Source: Phytoseiulus persimilis (taxonomy: Eukaryota > Arthropoda > Arachnida > Mesostigmata > Phytoseiidae). Taken from it: a stretch of 64,000 nucleotides of DNA. The position numbers and the translations under genes were made by a program. The notes beneath the pieces were generated by a model. That model did no database searches and was not told where the DNA came from. It saw nothing but the letters and a program-made list of their open reading frames with translations. Where the stretch lies: contig CM075104.1 of the NCBI GenBank assembly GCA_037576195.1, forward strand, positions 5,524,775-5,588,774, in the 5' to 3' direction. Positions 35,116 to 45,227 of this stretch are shown here, one piece after another (the first letter of the stretch is position 1; each line of letters begins with the position of its first letter).

Positions 35116-36368
35116 AAAAGCCCCTAAAAGGTAGCCGTTCTATTACCTGTCATGAGGAGCCGTAACCCTCTCGACACTGAAGTCGTGCCCGCGACTGGCC
35201 TGGAAGTCCCTTCTTGAACATACAAAGCGAACTGGAGAGCATGCTAGATCAGAGAAGCGTTTCCTGAACTTGAGGCTGAATGCTGCTGACCTTGACGTAT
35301 TCGTTTGCGTGGCAAAAGTTGGACTAGAGGGAGTCCAGGGAAGAAACGTCGCTCACTGTACGACGAAGTTTTGAGCAGGCAGTCAAGCTACCCATTCCGA
35401 TCGCACAGCCAGACGAAAGCAGGCGTGATACCGCCTGCATTCCACGACCAGGAGAGGGGGCCCGGAGTTTTCCAAGCTCATCGCTCATTTCGTTCTCTCT
35501 GGAAATTCCATAGGTAAGCGCTAGACTAAGGAGAGTAGAATAACATTTATTGTAACAGTCTTTATGGATATACAGTGGCGAGCTGGGAGTGGAAGGGCTA
35601 TTGATTTCACAGGCATTCAGAGAAACCACTCGGGAATCGCGTTCGGCAATGACTCGATTGAATGCTATATTTAGGCTCAACGTTTCTGCATGATCTTGCC
35701 CTTCTGTTTGCTTCACCATATTTGCACTCGACTCTTCAGCGCTGAGCAGGAACTGAACCCACCAGCTTCTTCAATAAAACCATCGACATTGGCAGAAGGA
35801 AAAAGGCGTTCATCATTCTCGCAGATGCCACTGCGCCAACCGAAATTCACAAAACGAGAACAGTAATACCATGATTGAACCTCTCATATTTCTCGCGACC
35901 CCGGAAACTGCCACAGTTTTCGAACATCTGCCGTCACACAGTCGGGACACTCTCTAAATGGAGTTAAAGCATAAGAACATTTAAATTCAGGAGACAGCTG
36001 TACATCAACCAGTGCGTGTCTTCGCGTTTCAGGGAGGTGACTGGCAGCGAAAGATATTCGCTCCGGAATCCAGGTGTTCAGAACAATAAATATGCGGATT
36101 CGATTGCCGAGAACGAAACATCCCCACTCGATACTGTAACATATATCACTGATCGCAGTGCACACTTGCTACATAGAATCAAGTTTGCGTCAGAATGGGA
36201 CCTAGCCATGTAGACTATACAGGGAAACCTGAACAGAGCAACGGAGTTTCTGTCTCAGCAATCTTGAGTTGGACTCCACTACATAAAGTGTGCGGTGGTT
36301 GTCATAGATTTTATGGATTGTTCGAACAGGAGCAATTTTTCTCCAGTCTCGGACTGTCGTCCAAGAGA
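35116..36368. other. Intergenic, nothing supported
   Basis: No gene recognised. A TTTATT at 35547-35552 reads AATAAA on the - strand and could serve the gene at 36369-37868, but the distance (about 800 bp) makes this weak. Confidence 0.35.
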
Positions 36369-37868
36369 TCATAGTGGTGGCCTCTGTAGAAGCATTCGCA
36401 TGCATTTCAGCCACCGTTCGTTGGCTAGCATGTTGTCGGAACCCAACGTTTGCAGAGTGTGAGCTTCAGCGGCCACGGCGCTGAACAGACAGAAGAAGTC
36501 ATCCCATTCTTTCTTCGACCACACCTCAGATTCTGTCAGGAGCGCAGAAGAAGAGCTCGGTCTGTTTGAAACGTTGACCGACGCTTCTCTCTTGGTTGTG
36601 TGGGGATCTTCACAAGCGAAGCAACGTTCCCCCCCTTGGCATACTTCTGAACGTCGAGTCTTCCCGAGCTTACCACGCGTTCTGACACAAGCTCTGCGTA
36701 TGTCCGATCCTAAATCCAGAGACGATGGTCCGGCTACCGCAACGTCTCCACAGACCGCTTCCTTCTTCCTCTTCGTGGACCGAACTTTCCCAGACTTGCG
36801 TTTGCTGCACCTCAGGTTGATTTCGTTCCTCTCCGGGACGAAATTGTTGTTGCCATCGCTCAGCTCAAAGCCAGTGTTGACATGATCGAAATTCTCAGTT
36901 TCTACATCGTAATGAATCGCTTCCTGGTAGCTCACGGTAGAATCAGCGTGGTAAATGACAGATATTTCGTCGTTTCTGTTGGAATAGCTGCTGTAAACAG
37001 AACTGTCCTCATCTCCACCTCCTACGCCGACGTTGATTGCACGATGGCTCCTCTCGTCATCGTCCAGAGAGTTCATGTCGCTGATCCACGTATTGCTGTC
37101 GGCGATCAGGAGGTTGACTTTGCGGTTATCGAGTATGGCCGGGTGGATCTTGTCACCAATTTTGAAACCTCCAGCGAGAGACACATTATCATCGTTGTTA
37201 TTGGTGCTCAAGTTTTCCGCATCATCTCGGTTCCCGTAGGGGGCCTGCTCGTCCCGGCCACGATGCCTCCCGGATCGATCTGGGTCAGAAGTGAAAGATT
37301 CCGTCTCTGAAAATGTTGTTTTTTTTATTAGGAGGGGAGGCTGAGGGTCTCCATAACAGGCTGAGACAGCTCAAAATGATGACGAGCGGTGAAACACGTT
37401 CAAAGAAACTTGAGGGGGATCCACTATGCCCACCATGACGTGTTCCCGCGGAACCCTCGCGCTGGAATGCTTCCTCAACTTGGGCTGGTACAGGAGAAAG
37501 CGGCAGTAGGCCTGCTGAATGGGATTTATTCAAGATGCATGACGGGAAATCTTTTGCAGTCGCTCCGATGTACTTCCAGCGCTTCGCTCGAGTCTTCCCA
37601 GGGCAGCGTATCCCTAAGAATCGATTTCCGGAACAATTCAGATCCACATTGAATGATTATTGCGAGATTGACTTAATATCACATCAATGGACTTACCTTG
37701 GCGGGGAAACCTCTTTTTTGCCCAGAGAACTTTCCTTGGTTCCCGGACCAGCGGCTCATCATCGAGGTTTTCGATCTCTCTCGTCAGCTCCAGAATGGAG
37801 CTCATCAAGGGCGTTAAACCTGCGATGGAAGATCCGTCATCACAATAGAGCTCTTCCAGCGATTCCAT
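36369..37868 (-). CDS. Unrecognised two-exon gene, 369 residues
   Basis: Exon 1 runs 37868-37697 and exon 2 37306-36369. The intron has donor GTAAGT and acceptor TTTTCAG, the phases match (phase 1), and the joined frame is 1,110 bp including TGA. The ATG at 37868 follows an in-frame stop eight codons upstream. The N-terminus is MESLEELYCDDGSSIAGL. The middle is acidic and Asn/Asp-rich (STNNNDDNVS, SLDDDERSH), followed by a basic cluster RCSKRKSGKVRSTKRKKE (about residue 225) that looks like a nuclear localisation signal, and a CFACEDPH motif. The C-terminal 60 residues (WSKKEWDDFFCLFS to LKCMRMLLQRPPL) look folded and helical. I do not recognise the family. It is divergent to NFU1, with about 1.1 kb between the starts. 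A nuclear protein is a guess from the basic patch only. Confidence 0.5.
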
Positions 37869-38949
37869 GTGGCGCTCGAAATCGACATGCGATCAATTCT
37901 CAACGCGGATGGCCCAGCAACCATCCATCTGAGTCAGAGATCGAGAGATGGAGAAAGCCGAACACATTCTGATGAGTAAAGGGGCTTGAAACTGTGAAGG
38001 GATCAATCAATTCTCTCCGAAAGCGGCATACATTTCATCCGGCAGGCAGTTAAACTGAATTTATGTTTGCATGAGTATTTCAAAGCCATCTCATGAATGG
38101 AGGTGACTGATCGCCTTCGCTGGGAAGAACCGTGCGCGATGAGCTTTTTGGATGTTTCAACGAACCAGTCGTCTATCATCTGGATTCTTCAGATGACTGG
38201 AGAAACTGTACGGCGTACGGGCGCTACGTGGCGTTGTTTCCAAATGTTTCAACAAGTTCTTACCCGAGTGACTGCCATTGGTTTCGGTGGGTGACTCCAT
38301 AGACAACTGACAAAGCCTTGGACAAAACGCAGGCTGCCACTTGTTCAACGACAAGAAACAAAACAGAGCGAGCGACTCAAATCGACTGCATGAGCCAGCG
38401 CGCACGAGTGTCAACTCGATCCCGGTTAGCGCATTCGCGGAGAACACGCCAGGACAGCTCGCGTCATGGAACAGGAGCAGATCTTATTCTCCCAGGCTGT
38501 GTCTGGCGGCCGTGGCATGTTCTTACAAACATTCGAATCAGAAGTATGGCTCGCTCAGAGAAAATATCCGCTTGTAGAAGTACTCAATTTGACACCACTG
38601 GCAACAGGCATCTCAAGTTGCCACACGTTGGACACGGTGGAGACGAACACAAGCCGTTCAAATTTCAGTGAGGGTAGCCGGGAAAAGTATTCTGGAACAC
38701 TGCGCTCTTCGTCCGATCGAAATTGTGTTGGTATGGACAGCGCCGCTGTGCTCTGGTTACCGCTACTGTTCCGAGGAAACCCAGACACTGGGCGTAGAAA
38801 CCCAGACACGCACTTTTCGAGACAAAACAAAACAGGCCAGCGAAGTATCGAGTGCCGAACTGTGAATCACATAGCTGCTCTCTACGCAGTTCTCTCTGTG
38901 TATTCACAGAGGTTCTCCCTCGAAGGATACGAGCCTTCCCTGAGCCGAT
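37869..38949. other. Divergent intergenic region between the unknown gene and NFU1
   Basis: It should contain promoters for both neighbours. No TATA box in a convincing position was seen, and the open frames here are short and featureless. Confidence 0.35.
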
Positions 38950-39711
38950 ATGTTTCGTGCTGCGGCGCGTGTTCTGAGGCCATCAATGACTCTGGCGCGT
39001 GCTTTCCTGGAACCTGAAAACAGAGTGCGCGCAATACATCTGTCTGTAGTGTCGCGCATGTTCATTCAAACTCGAGAGACACCCAATCCGAATTCCTTGA
39101 AGTTCTTGCCAGGAGTCAAGGTTCTAGAGGAGGGTCAGGGCAAAGATTTTCCCAACATCACCACCGCGAAGAACAGCCTACTCGTACGACAGCTATTCGC
39201 TGTTCCCGGTGTGGAGCGGGTCTTCCTGGGCCCCGATTTCATCACAGTGACGCGATCCGACGATGCTCTGGAGTGGACTGCATTGAAGGCGTCGATTTAC
39301 GCAACAATGATGGACTTCTTCAGCTCAGGTCTCCCCATATTTGAAACCAGCGAACCAATTGAAGACAGTGGTAGCTTGACTAACGTAGAGTTCGATGAGA
39401 AGGATCGACAAACGACGGCGATGCTCGCAGAACTGATAGATTCGCGCATCAGACCCACCGTCATGGAAGATGGAGGCGATATTGTTCTGAGGGCATTTAA
39501 GGATGGAATCGTCCAATTGGAGCTCCAGGGGTCATGCACCAACTGTCCGAGCTCATCAGTTACTCTAAAGGCCGGAATCGAGAATATGCTCATGTTCTAT
39601 GTCCCTGAAGTCAAAGGTGTGAAGGAAGTTTTGTCGAAGGCAGACGAATTGTCGCAGAGGGAATTCCAGAAACTTGAGGAGAAAATCCGAACGAAGCCCC
39701 AGTCTGAGTAG
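38950..39711 (+). CDS. NFU1: NFU1 iron-sulfur cluster scaffold, mitochondrial
   Basis: 253 residues, complete, in one exon. NFU1 carries a [4Fe-4S] cluster and delivers it to mitochondrial targets such as lipoyl synthase and complex I/II. The N-terminus MFRAAARVLRPSMTLARAF is an arginine-rich, acid-free presequence. The Nfu N-terminal domain starts at about residue 37 (MFIQTRETPNPNSLKFLPG) and includes AVPGVERVFLGPDFITV. The NifU-like C-terminal domain (about residues 155-230) has RIRPTVMEDGGDI and the cluster-binding motif C196-T-N-C199 within GSCTNCPSS. The length matches the animal family (about 250). The first ATG is used because it opens the presequence; a later Met (about residue 37) begins the mature domain. 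Absence of introns is notable but there is no sign of retrocopy decay. Family call is certain. Confidence 0.97.
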   Translation: MFRAAARVLRPSMTLARAFLEPENRVRAIHLSVVSRMFIQTRETPNPNSLKFLPGVKVLEEGQGKDFPNITTAKNSLLVRQLFAVPGVERVFLGPDFITVTRSDDALEWTALKASIYATMMDFFSSGLPIFETSEPIEDSGSLTNVEFDEKDRQTTAMLAELIDSRIRPTVMEDGGDIVLRAFKDGIVQLELQGSCTNCPSSSVTLKAGIENMLMFYVPEVKGVKEVLSKADELSQREFQKLEEKIRTKPQSE

Positions 39712-41724
39712 GTTCCGACCGATTGACTTGTTCGTAATGAAATGCCGAACCATTCAGTTGTTATATAGTTCTTTAGTGACCGTTGAAATGAAGATCCTGA
39801 GGTTCTTATTGGAGTGTTGTTCTTGTTCTTATCAGGCGGGTGAAGGATTCGAGGAGGAACGATTTTTGGTGTGTCTTTGAGTTACCTGAGATAACCGAGA
39901 CAGCAGCCGTGGTGGTAGGAACTCCCAGTGATTCCGACCGCTGAAGATAGTTCGTGAGATCGAGCTAGTGACCGACTCAATCTCTCGAACGAAGTTCTCA
40001 GCAACGTGTGGCTGTTTTCAATTCACCCAGAGCCGGATGGCATCCGCAACTCTTTGTGCATTGAAGTAAGGGATTTAGATAGTGCATGTCCCGATGCGCA
40101 TTTTTTGACAGAAAAGAAGGTGCGTGCACGTACTTGGGAGCAGAGCTCGAAACAAATAACGATCAATCAATTATTTCGCGGGTGTTTCGGAAGAGGACTC
40201 TGCTCCAAAGGAGACGGGAGATCCACCAACTGTTTTTTTGTTTCAAGGCACCCTGTGCGGCCAGGTTAGAGGATCGTAGTGCTACAAGATGGGTGGAATG
40301 AAGACAACAGTTTGATCGGTCACCTCACGGAAAACTCACACCGTGTGATCACCGTGTGAGCATCGGCTTTGCATCCTCTTTACGAGTATGATAACGTCCA
40401 ATCGTGTGTCGTCCGAGCGGAAATTCTGATACCTCATCTCCAGTGTTGAGGGAAGGAACCCCGTTTCCAACGGCGTGGAGCGCATGAAGGAGGTGATATC
40501 AACTTTGACCGCAACGGGATCGACGGTCGATTCAGGGAGAGGGACGCTCTCCAAGAACAAAGTGGTGTTCCTGGGAAGAAGGATCGACGGTTCGGGGAAA
40601 TACATTGAAGATGAATCGGTTGAAAGGTCAGGCAGATAGAGGCGCCCGCGCTGGAGCAACTTCAGAGATTTTTCAGGTCTGAGCGCTCTGAAGTCTCATC
40701 GGAGATTGCTCGGAAATCACCCGACCGTTCGCGGAGTTGACCAAGGGTCAGCGCGATGTCGCGCAATGAATGAGAGAACGGAAGTGATTCGGTGCACATG
40801 TCGCTCCGGTAGGAGTAGTCCCTCACCTGCGTTGAGATTGTACCATTCGCGAGCTCCCCTTCGCAATGTCGGAACAAAGGGCCTGCAGGCCGGGCTCTGT
40901 CGGCTTAGGCCTGTAGGCTTCGGAGCCGGGAGGGCGTGGATGCCAGCGTTCCGATCGGAAATGTCGCAGCACTCGCGCGGCCGTAGTTTCTGGCGTATTC
41001 GGTTGCGGTGCGAGATGGTTCAATCCCCGTTGCCACAAAACCCGAGTTGATGGCGTTCCCCCGAGGCGAACGTTCCCAATGAGCGTCGGCCCGCGGGATT
41101 GCCCAACGAGCGCTCGTCATAGTGAAGCCAAGAGCGTCGACTTTGTGGCAGTGCACCGTGAACGGGCTTCGAGTCGTGGTGGCCCTGCGTCGACGCGAGA
41201 GTCAGCTCCACCGGTTTAGCTAGCGCCCGGCGCGTCGCAGCGGTCCCGATGAAACATGGAGGGCACGATTTCTCCGGCGATCTATCGTTGACGAGTCGGA
41301 CGCTTTCTGCGCTCGTCGTCTGTTGCCTGGGGACCTTGTCGACGCGACCGGTTAGTTTCCCATGTGCGTCCCCGTCAGTGAGGTTTCTCTTGTGTTAAGC
41401 GCCATTGTCGTGTTCCAACAACTAGCTAGTGATCCTCAGCGTCCCTGAAAAACGAGTTGTATAGCCCCAGCCAGACGATGAAGTATGCGGTGTTTGTGTC
41501 TCGAGTCTCTTTCTGTCATCGTGGGCCCCCTGGACTCTGATAGGTCGTCTGGTGCTGTGGGTTCCATGGAACGGGACGCGTCGTACTGGGTAGGCTTTCG
41601 CTCTCGTGATATTTAGGGAACCTTGGGTCTTTCACTCAAGCTCGTTCCGATCGGTCGGCCTCCGACTGCCGGCCCCGACTGCCAGCCCACCGTGGCAAGG
41701 TTCCCCGCGTCGTCCAGAGCGGCG
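39712..41724. other. Intergenic downstream of NFU1; unidentified reading frames at 40336-40877 (-)
   Basis: No canonical AATAAA follows NFU1 closely. On the - strand two overlapping frames, 40877-40662 and about 40735-40336, show non-repetitive, protein-like composition (RSDMCTESLPFSHSLRD; LYLPDLSTDSSSMYFPEP; MRYQNFRSDDTRLDVII). They could be one frameshifted coding relic or two exons. I recognise no domain. Confidence 0.3.
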
Positions 41725-41729
41725 ACCGA

Positions 41730-41871
41730 TGTCGTGTTCTGTGGTGGACTACAACGAAGCGTCCGTTGTGGACTATATAAGGCGATCTCAATCAAATAAA
41801 ACACTCCTCATTCTCCAACCTCGTTATCCCTCCGAGGCGTGCAGTCAGTATCGTTCCCCCGAGACACAACA
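41730..41871 (+). repeat. 5' LTR (142 bp) of the Ty3 element
   Basis: Starts TGTCGTGTTC and ends GACACAACA. Contains a TATA-like TATATAAGG and an AATAAA, as expected of a compact promoter and poly(A) unit. Identical to 45081-45222. Confidence 0.93.
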
Positions 41872-41872
41872 T

Positions 41873-41883
41873 TGGCGCAGTCG
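41873..41883 (+). promoter_or_regulatory. Primer binding site, tRNA-Ser type
   Basis: TGGCGCAGTCG begins 1 nt after the 5' LTR. It is complementary to a tRNA 3' end CGACTGC-G-CCA, which fits serine tRNAs whose 5' acceptor strand is GCAGTCG. The tRNA identity is inferred from that pairing. Confidence 0.65.
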
Positions 41884-41901
41884 ACAATTTCGGACAGAAC
41901 C

Positions 41902-42966
41902 ATGGGGGACGATGACAAGGGAGAGCAAAGTATCGAACAAATCCTCAAGGATGTGGCCAACGCAATCAAGTTCCTGACTGACAACCGTGTAAAAGAGGAG
42001 AAGGAATCATCAGTGGCATCGTCAGCCATGCAAAACGCTTCAATCCTTCTCGGCTCGTTCCTGTACAAGCCCGACGAAGACTTGACCTTCAAGAACTGGT
42101 TTGTGCGGAACAAGGCGATTCTCGAGGAGTCCACTCCGGTCGAGAAGTTACGAGTCCAACTGATCTTGAAAGCACTCGGGCCAAACGAGTATGGAAGGCT
42201 CCAGAGTCGTATGTCGCCAGACACTCCGGAATCAAGAGGATACGATGAAATCATCGAGATTCTGGAGAAAACCTTCGGTCCCACGAAATCGATCTTTCGT
42301 CGGCGGCATGACATTCTCAGTCAGAGTGCGCCGCTGTCCGCACTCACGAATCCACAAGAAATTGCGGATTGGGCAAATCTCAAAGGGGATCAATTCGAGT
42401 GGAAGTCTCTGACCAGCGAACAGTTCAAAATCTATTTGGCAATCAATTACGCCTCCGGTCCAGCGTTCAAGAACCTCCGGAACGTGATGCTCAAAGCAGT
42501 CGATGATAAGCCCAAACTTACTATCACTGGTCTTCGGGAGATTCTGACCAACTACGCCACTCGAACTCAAGACTCAGCCATCGATTCAACCGGTGTCGGC
42601 GCAGACTCATGCCATGTGAACTCCATGCAGCACAATCGGGGTTCTTCATCAAAGGGCAACCCGAGTTCACTCAACAAGCGCCAGGTCCCGAGCAAGAGGC
42701 AGTCCGTAGGTCGGACGGATTTCAGACAACCCGGTGCTTGCGCTAGCTGTAGCGGCTCTCACGAGCGCCGCACGTGCCGCTTCTTCCAAGCGACTTGCAA
42801 ATTCTGTCAGAAGCAGGGGCACATTCAGAAAGTCTGCCGCTCATATATGAGACAATCTGGAGAAAGAATGAACGCTATGGATGTCTCCTGTTCGAATGTG
42901 AGAACTTCGCCCTTCGAACGTCTCGGAAGTTCGCTCGCTTTTGGGACTCATCAATTACTACGGTAA
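41902..42966 (+). CDS. gag: Ty3 element Gag (capsid/nucleocapsid)
   Basis: The first ATG after the PBS opens a 354-codon frame (MGDDDKGEQSIEQIL). The capsid part includes FKNWFVRNKAIL and LRVQLILKALG, typical of the Ty3-family Gag helical domain. A CCHC zinc knuckle, CKFCQKQGHIQKVC, lies at residues 299-312, after a CASCSGSHERRTC segment. The frame runs out of Gag-like sequence about residue 330 (NAMDVSCSNV). The last residues come from translating the deletion junction in the wrong frame for pol. Confidence 0.9.
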   Translation: MGDDDKGEQSIEQILKDVANAIKFLTDNRVKEEKESSVASSAMQNASILLGSFLYKPDEDLTFKNWFVRNKAILEESTPVEKLRVQLILKALGPNEYGRLQSRMSPDTPESRGYDEIIEILEKTFGPTKSIFRRRHDILSQSAPLSALTNPQEIADWANLKGDQFEWKSLTSEQFKIYLAINYASGPAFKNLRNVMLKAVDDKPKLTITGLREILTNYATRTQDSAIDSTGVGADSCHVNSMQHNRGSSSKGNPSSLNKRQVPSKRQSVGRTDFRQPGACASCSGSHERRTCRFFQATCKFCQKQGHIQKVCRSYMRQSGERMNAMDVSCSNVRTSPFERLGSSLAFGTHQLLR

Positions 42967-45070
42967 ATTCGTCTGTCAACTACATCGTTTTAAACGTCAG
43001 TTCGAGGCCCTCCTGGTCAAATCTTCCCTTTTCAAGTGGACACCAGTGCACGAACAAGCCCTAGAAGACGTCAAGTCGATTCTCTCAGGTCCGCTGGCAC
43101 TTGCCCACTTCGACCCCAGGCAGCAGCTCATAATCGCAGCAGATGCTTGCGATACAGGCATGGGAGGCGTACTCCTCCAGCGCTTTCCAGATGGGACTGA
43201 AAAAGCGGTGTTTCACGTTTCGAAGTCCCTCAGTCCGGCTCAAAGGAACTACAGTCAGGTAGAAAAAGAGGCTTTGGCGCTGGTTTTCACGGTCGAACGC
43301 CTGAGAAGGTTCGTTTGGGGTCGACGATTCACTCTGCAAACTGATCATCGCCCACTACTGGCGCTTTTTAACACGTCTCAGACGAAAGGTCTCAACGAAC
43401 GGACGGCAGCAAGGTTACGCCGGTGGGCGCTGCGTCTAATCGGCTTCGATTTCAACATCGAGTACGTCCGAACATCCGACTTTGGACAGGCAGACGCTCT
43501 TTCGAGGCTCATTCAGGACACAAGGCAGGACGCTGTTTCGGACATGGATGAGGTTATTGCAGCATTGCAGGTGGTCGAAGACGACATCGAAAGCATGGTA
43601 GAAGCAAGCCGAAAGATCACCGCTATCGGAGCGGACATACGTGATGCTACGGCTCGAGATCCAGTGTTGAAGCAGGTGCTTCATCGTCTCTCTCATGGCT
43701 GGGGAAAGGCCGATTCCAAGGATCAGGCCTTGCGTTGTTTCGCTCAACAAGCTGATTCTCTATGCAGCGCCCAAGGGGTCATCCTCATCGACGATCGGGT
43801 TGTTGTACCCTCATCTCTCCGCCCGTCGGTGCTCAAGAAGCTTCACGCCGCGCATCCGGGTATCGTGCGCATGAAAGCTTTGGCCCGGGCTCATTTCTAC
43901 TGGACCGGGATGTCGGCGAATGTCGAAAAGCTCGTCAAATCCTGCGCTCACTGCGCGCAACACGCACCCAATCCAATCAAGGTTCCTCTGGCACCATGGC
44001 CGGACCCGGAGCGGCCTTGGGTGAGAATTCATCTCGACTTCGCTGAGCCCCAGAAGGGCAACGCCTTCCTCGTCGTCGTCGATGCTTATTCGAAGTATGT
44101 CGATGCGGTTTTCCTGAAGCCGGCATCAAGCAGCGAGCTCGTAAGATATTTAGAAGTGCTCTTCCGTCATTTCGGAGCGCCGGAGACTGTCGTGAGCGAT
44201 AACGGCGGTCAGTTCGTGTCCTCTGACTTCGCCAATCTCTGCGAACGGTTTCGTCTGACCCACTTGCGGACCTCTCCGTACATGCCACAGGGAAACGGAC
44301 TCGCAGAGAAGATGGTTGGAACACTGAAAAATTCGCTCGACCTCGCAACTCAAGAATTCTTGGACGCGGCAGTCGCTGCCTACAACTACACACCGAGCAT
44401 GGTGCTGGGTGGCAAGACTCCGGCCGAGGTGTTCTTCGGGCGTGCTTTGCGCGTTCCCTTCTCAGTTTTCCGCTCGGGCGGTCAGGACCCCCCGGAGGCT
44501 AGCCGACGGTTCAAGCAGGACTTCGACAGACATCACGGAGCGCGGCCTCGCTCGTTCGCGGAAGGGGAGGAGGTCACGATAGCCCTCGACAACACGCGGC
44601 GGGTTCCTGCTAGGTTCGTCAAGCCAGTTGGGAAAGCTCTGGCGCGGTTCAGGACAGGGGACGGGTTGGTCACTCGCCATCTCAATCAAGCATGGAAAAG
44701 ACCGGTACGTTGTCCCGCCGACGCCGTGTATCCAGACGGCGAGGAAGAAGAGTTTCTTCCGGCAAGTTCCACTGATGAGACATGCGAAGATTCGTCTTCA
44801 AGACTTCTGGAGACTTCTCCGGAATACTCCGATCCTGAGGACTCCAAGATCGTTGAGGACGCGCTTGACAGGACAGTCAACGCTGAGACCGAGCCCGCTG
44901 AGTCGCCACCATCTCAGGCAGCTTCTGAGGTGGTCACTATGGGAGTCCCCAAGAACGCAGTTAACTCAACGACACCGGCCAGACGTGTGCAACCAGAGCG
45001 CGCGGTCAAACGGGTCGACGGTTACAGAGCTCTAGCCGGAATCCGCCGAATGTTCGGGCGGCCCGACTAG
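42904..45070 (+). CDS. pol: Ty3 element Pol remnant: RNase H, integrase
   Basis: Open in the +1 frame relative to Gag, from just after a TGA near 42901 to TAG at 45068-45070. It starts in the RT connection region (SEVRSLLGLINYYGKF), then RNase H (ADACDTGMGGVLLQ, EKEALALVFTVERLRRFV, TDHRPLLALF). The integrase zinc domain follows (HAAHPGIVRMK, CAHC), then a DDE core with D in HLDFAEP, D in VSDNGGQF and E in GLAEKMVGTLK, and a C-terminal domain with an acidic tail. Protease and the RT palm are absent. Within the retained part there are no frameshifts. Confidence 0.92.
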
Positions 45071-45080
45071 GAGGGAGGAA
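45069..45080 (+). promoter_or_regulatory. Polypurine tract
   Basis: AGGAGGGAGGAA directly abuts the 3' LTR, the expected plus-strand primer. Confidence 0.8.
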
Positions 45081-45222
45081 TGTCGTGTTCTGTGGTGGAC
45101 TACAACGAAGCGTCCGTTGTGGACTATATAAGGCGATCTCAATCAAATAAAACACTCCTCATTCTCCAACCTCGTTATCCCTCCGAGGCGTGCAGTCAGT
45201 ATCGTTCCCCCGAGACACAACA
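45081..45222 (+). repeat. 3' LTR (142 bp) of the Ty3 element
   Basis: Identical to the 5' LTR at 41730-41871; followed by the ACCGA target duplication. Confidence 0.93.
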
Positions 45223-45227
45223 ACCGA

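Larger units (their letters stand above)
41725..45227 (+). mobile_element. Ty3/gypsy LTR retrotransposon, internally deleted, identical LTRs
   Basis: The element spans 41730-45222 between 5-bp target duplications ACCGA (41725-41729, 45223-45227). Both 142-bp LTRs are identical by eye. PBS and polypurine tract are present. Gag and the RNase H plus integrase part of pol are intact, but protease and the catalytic RT domain are missing. It cannot move by itself; identical LTRs mean it was mobilised recently, so it was probably copied by enzymes of a full-length relative. Confidence 0.93.

Noticed and set aside
35386-35440. Additional inverted copy of the 45-bp minisatellite (AGVIPPAF on +)
   Set aside because: Similarity is limited to about 30 bp with many mismatches and could be chance.
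38466-39017. 183-codon frame overlapping the start of NFU1
   Set aside because: It overlaps the NFU1 presequence in another frame and has no recognisable features.
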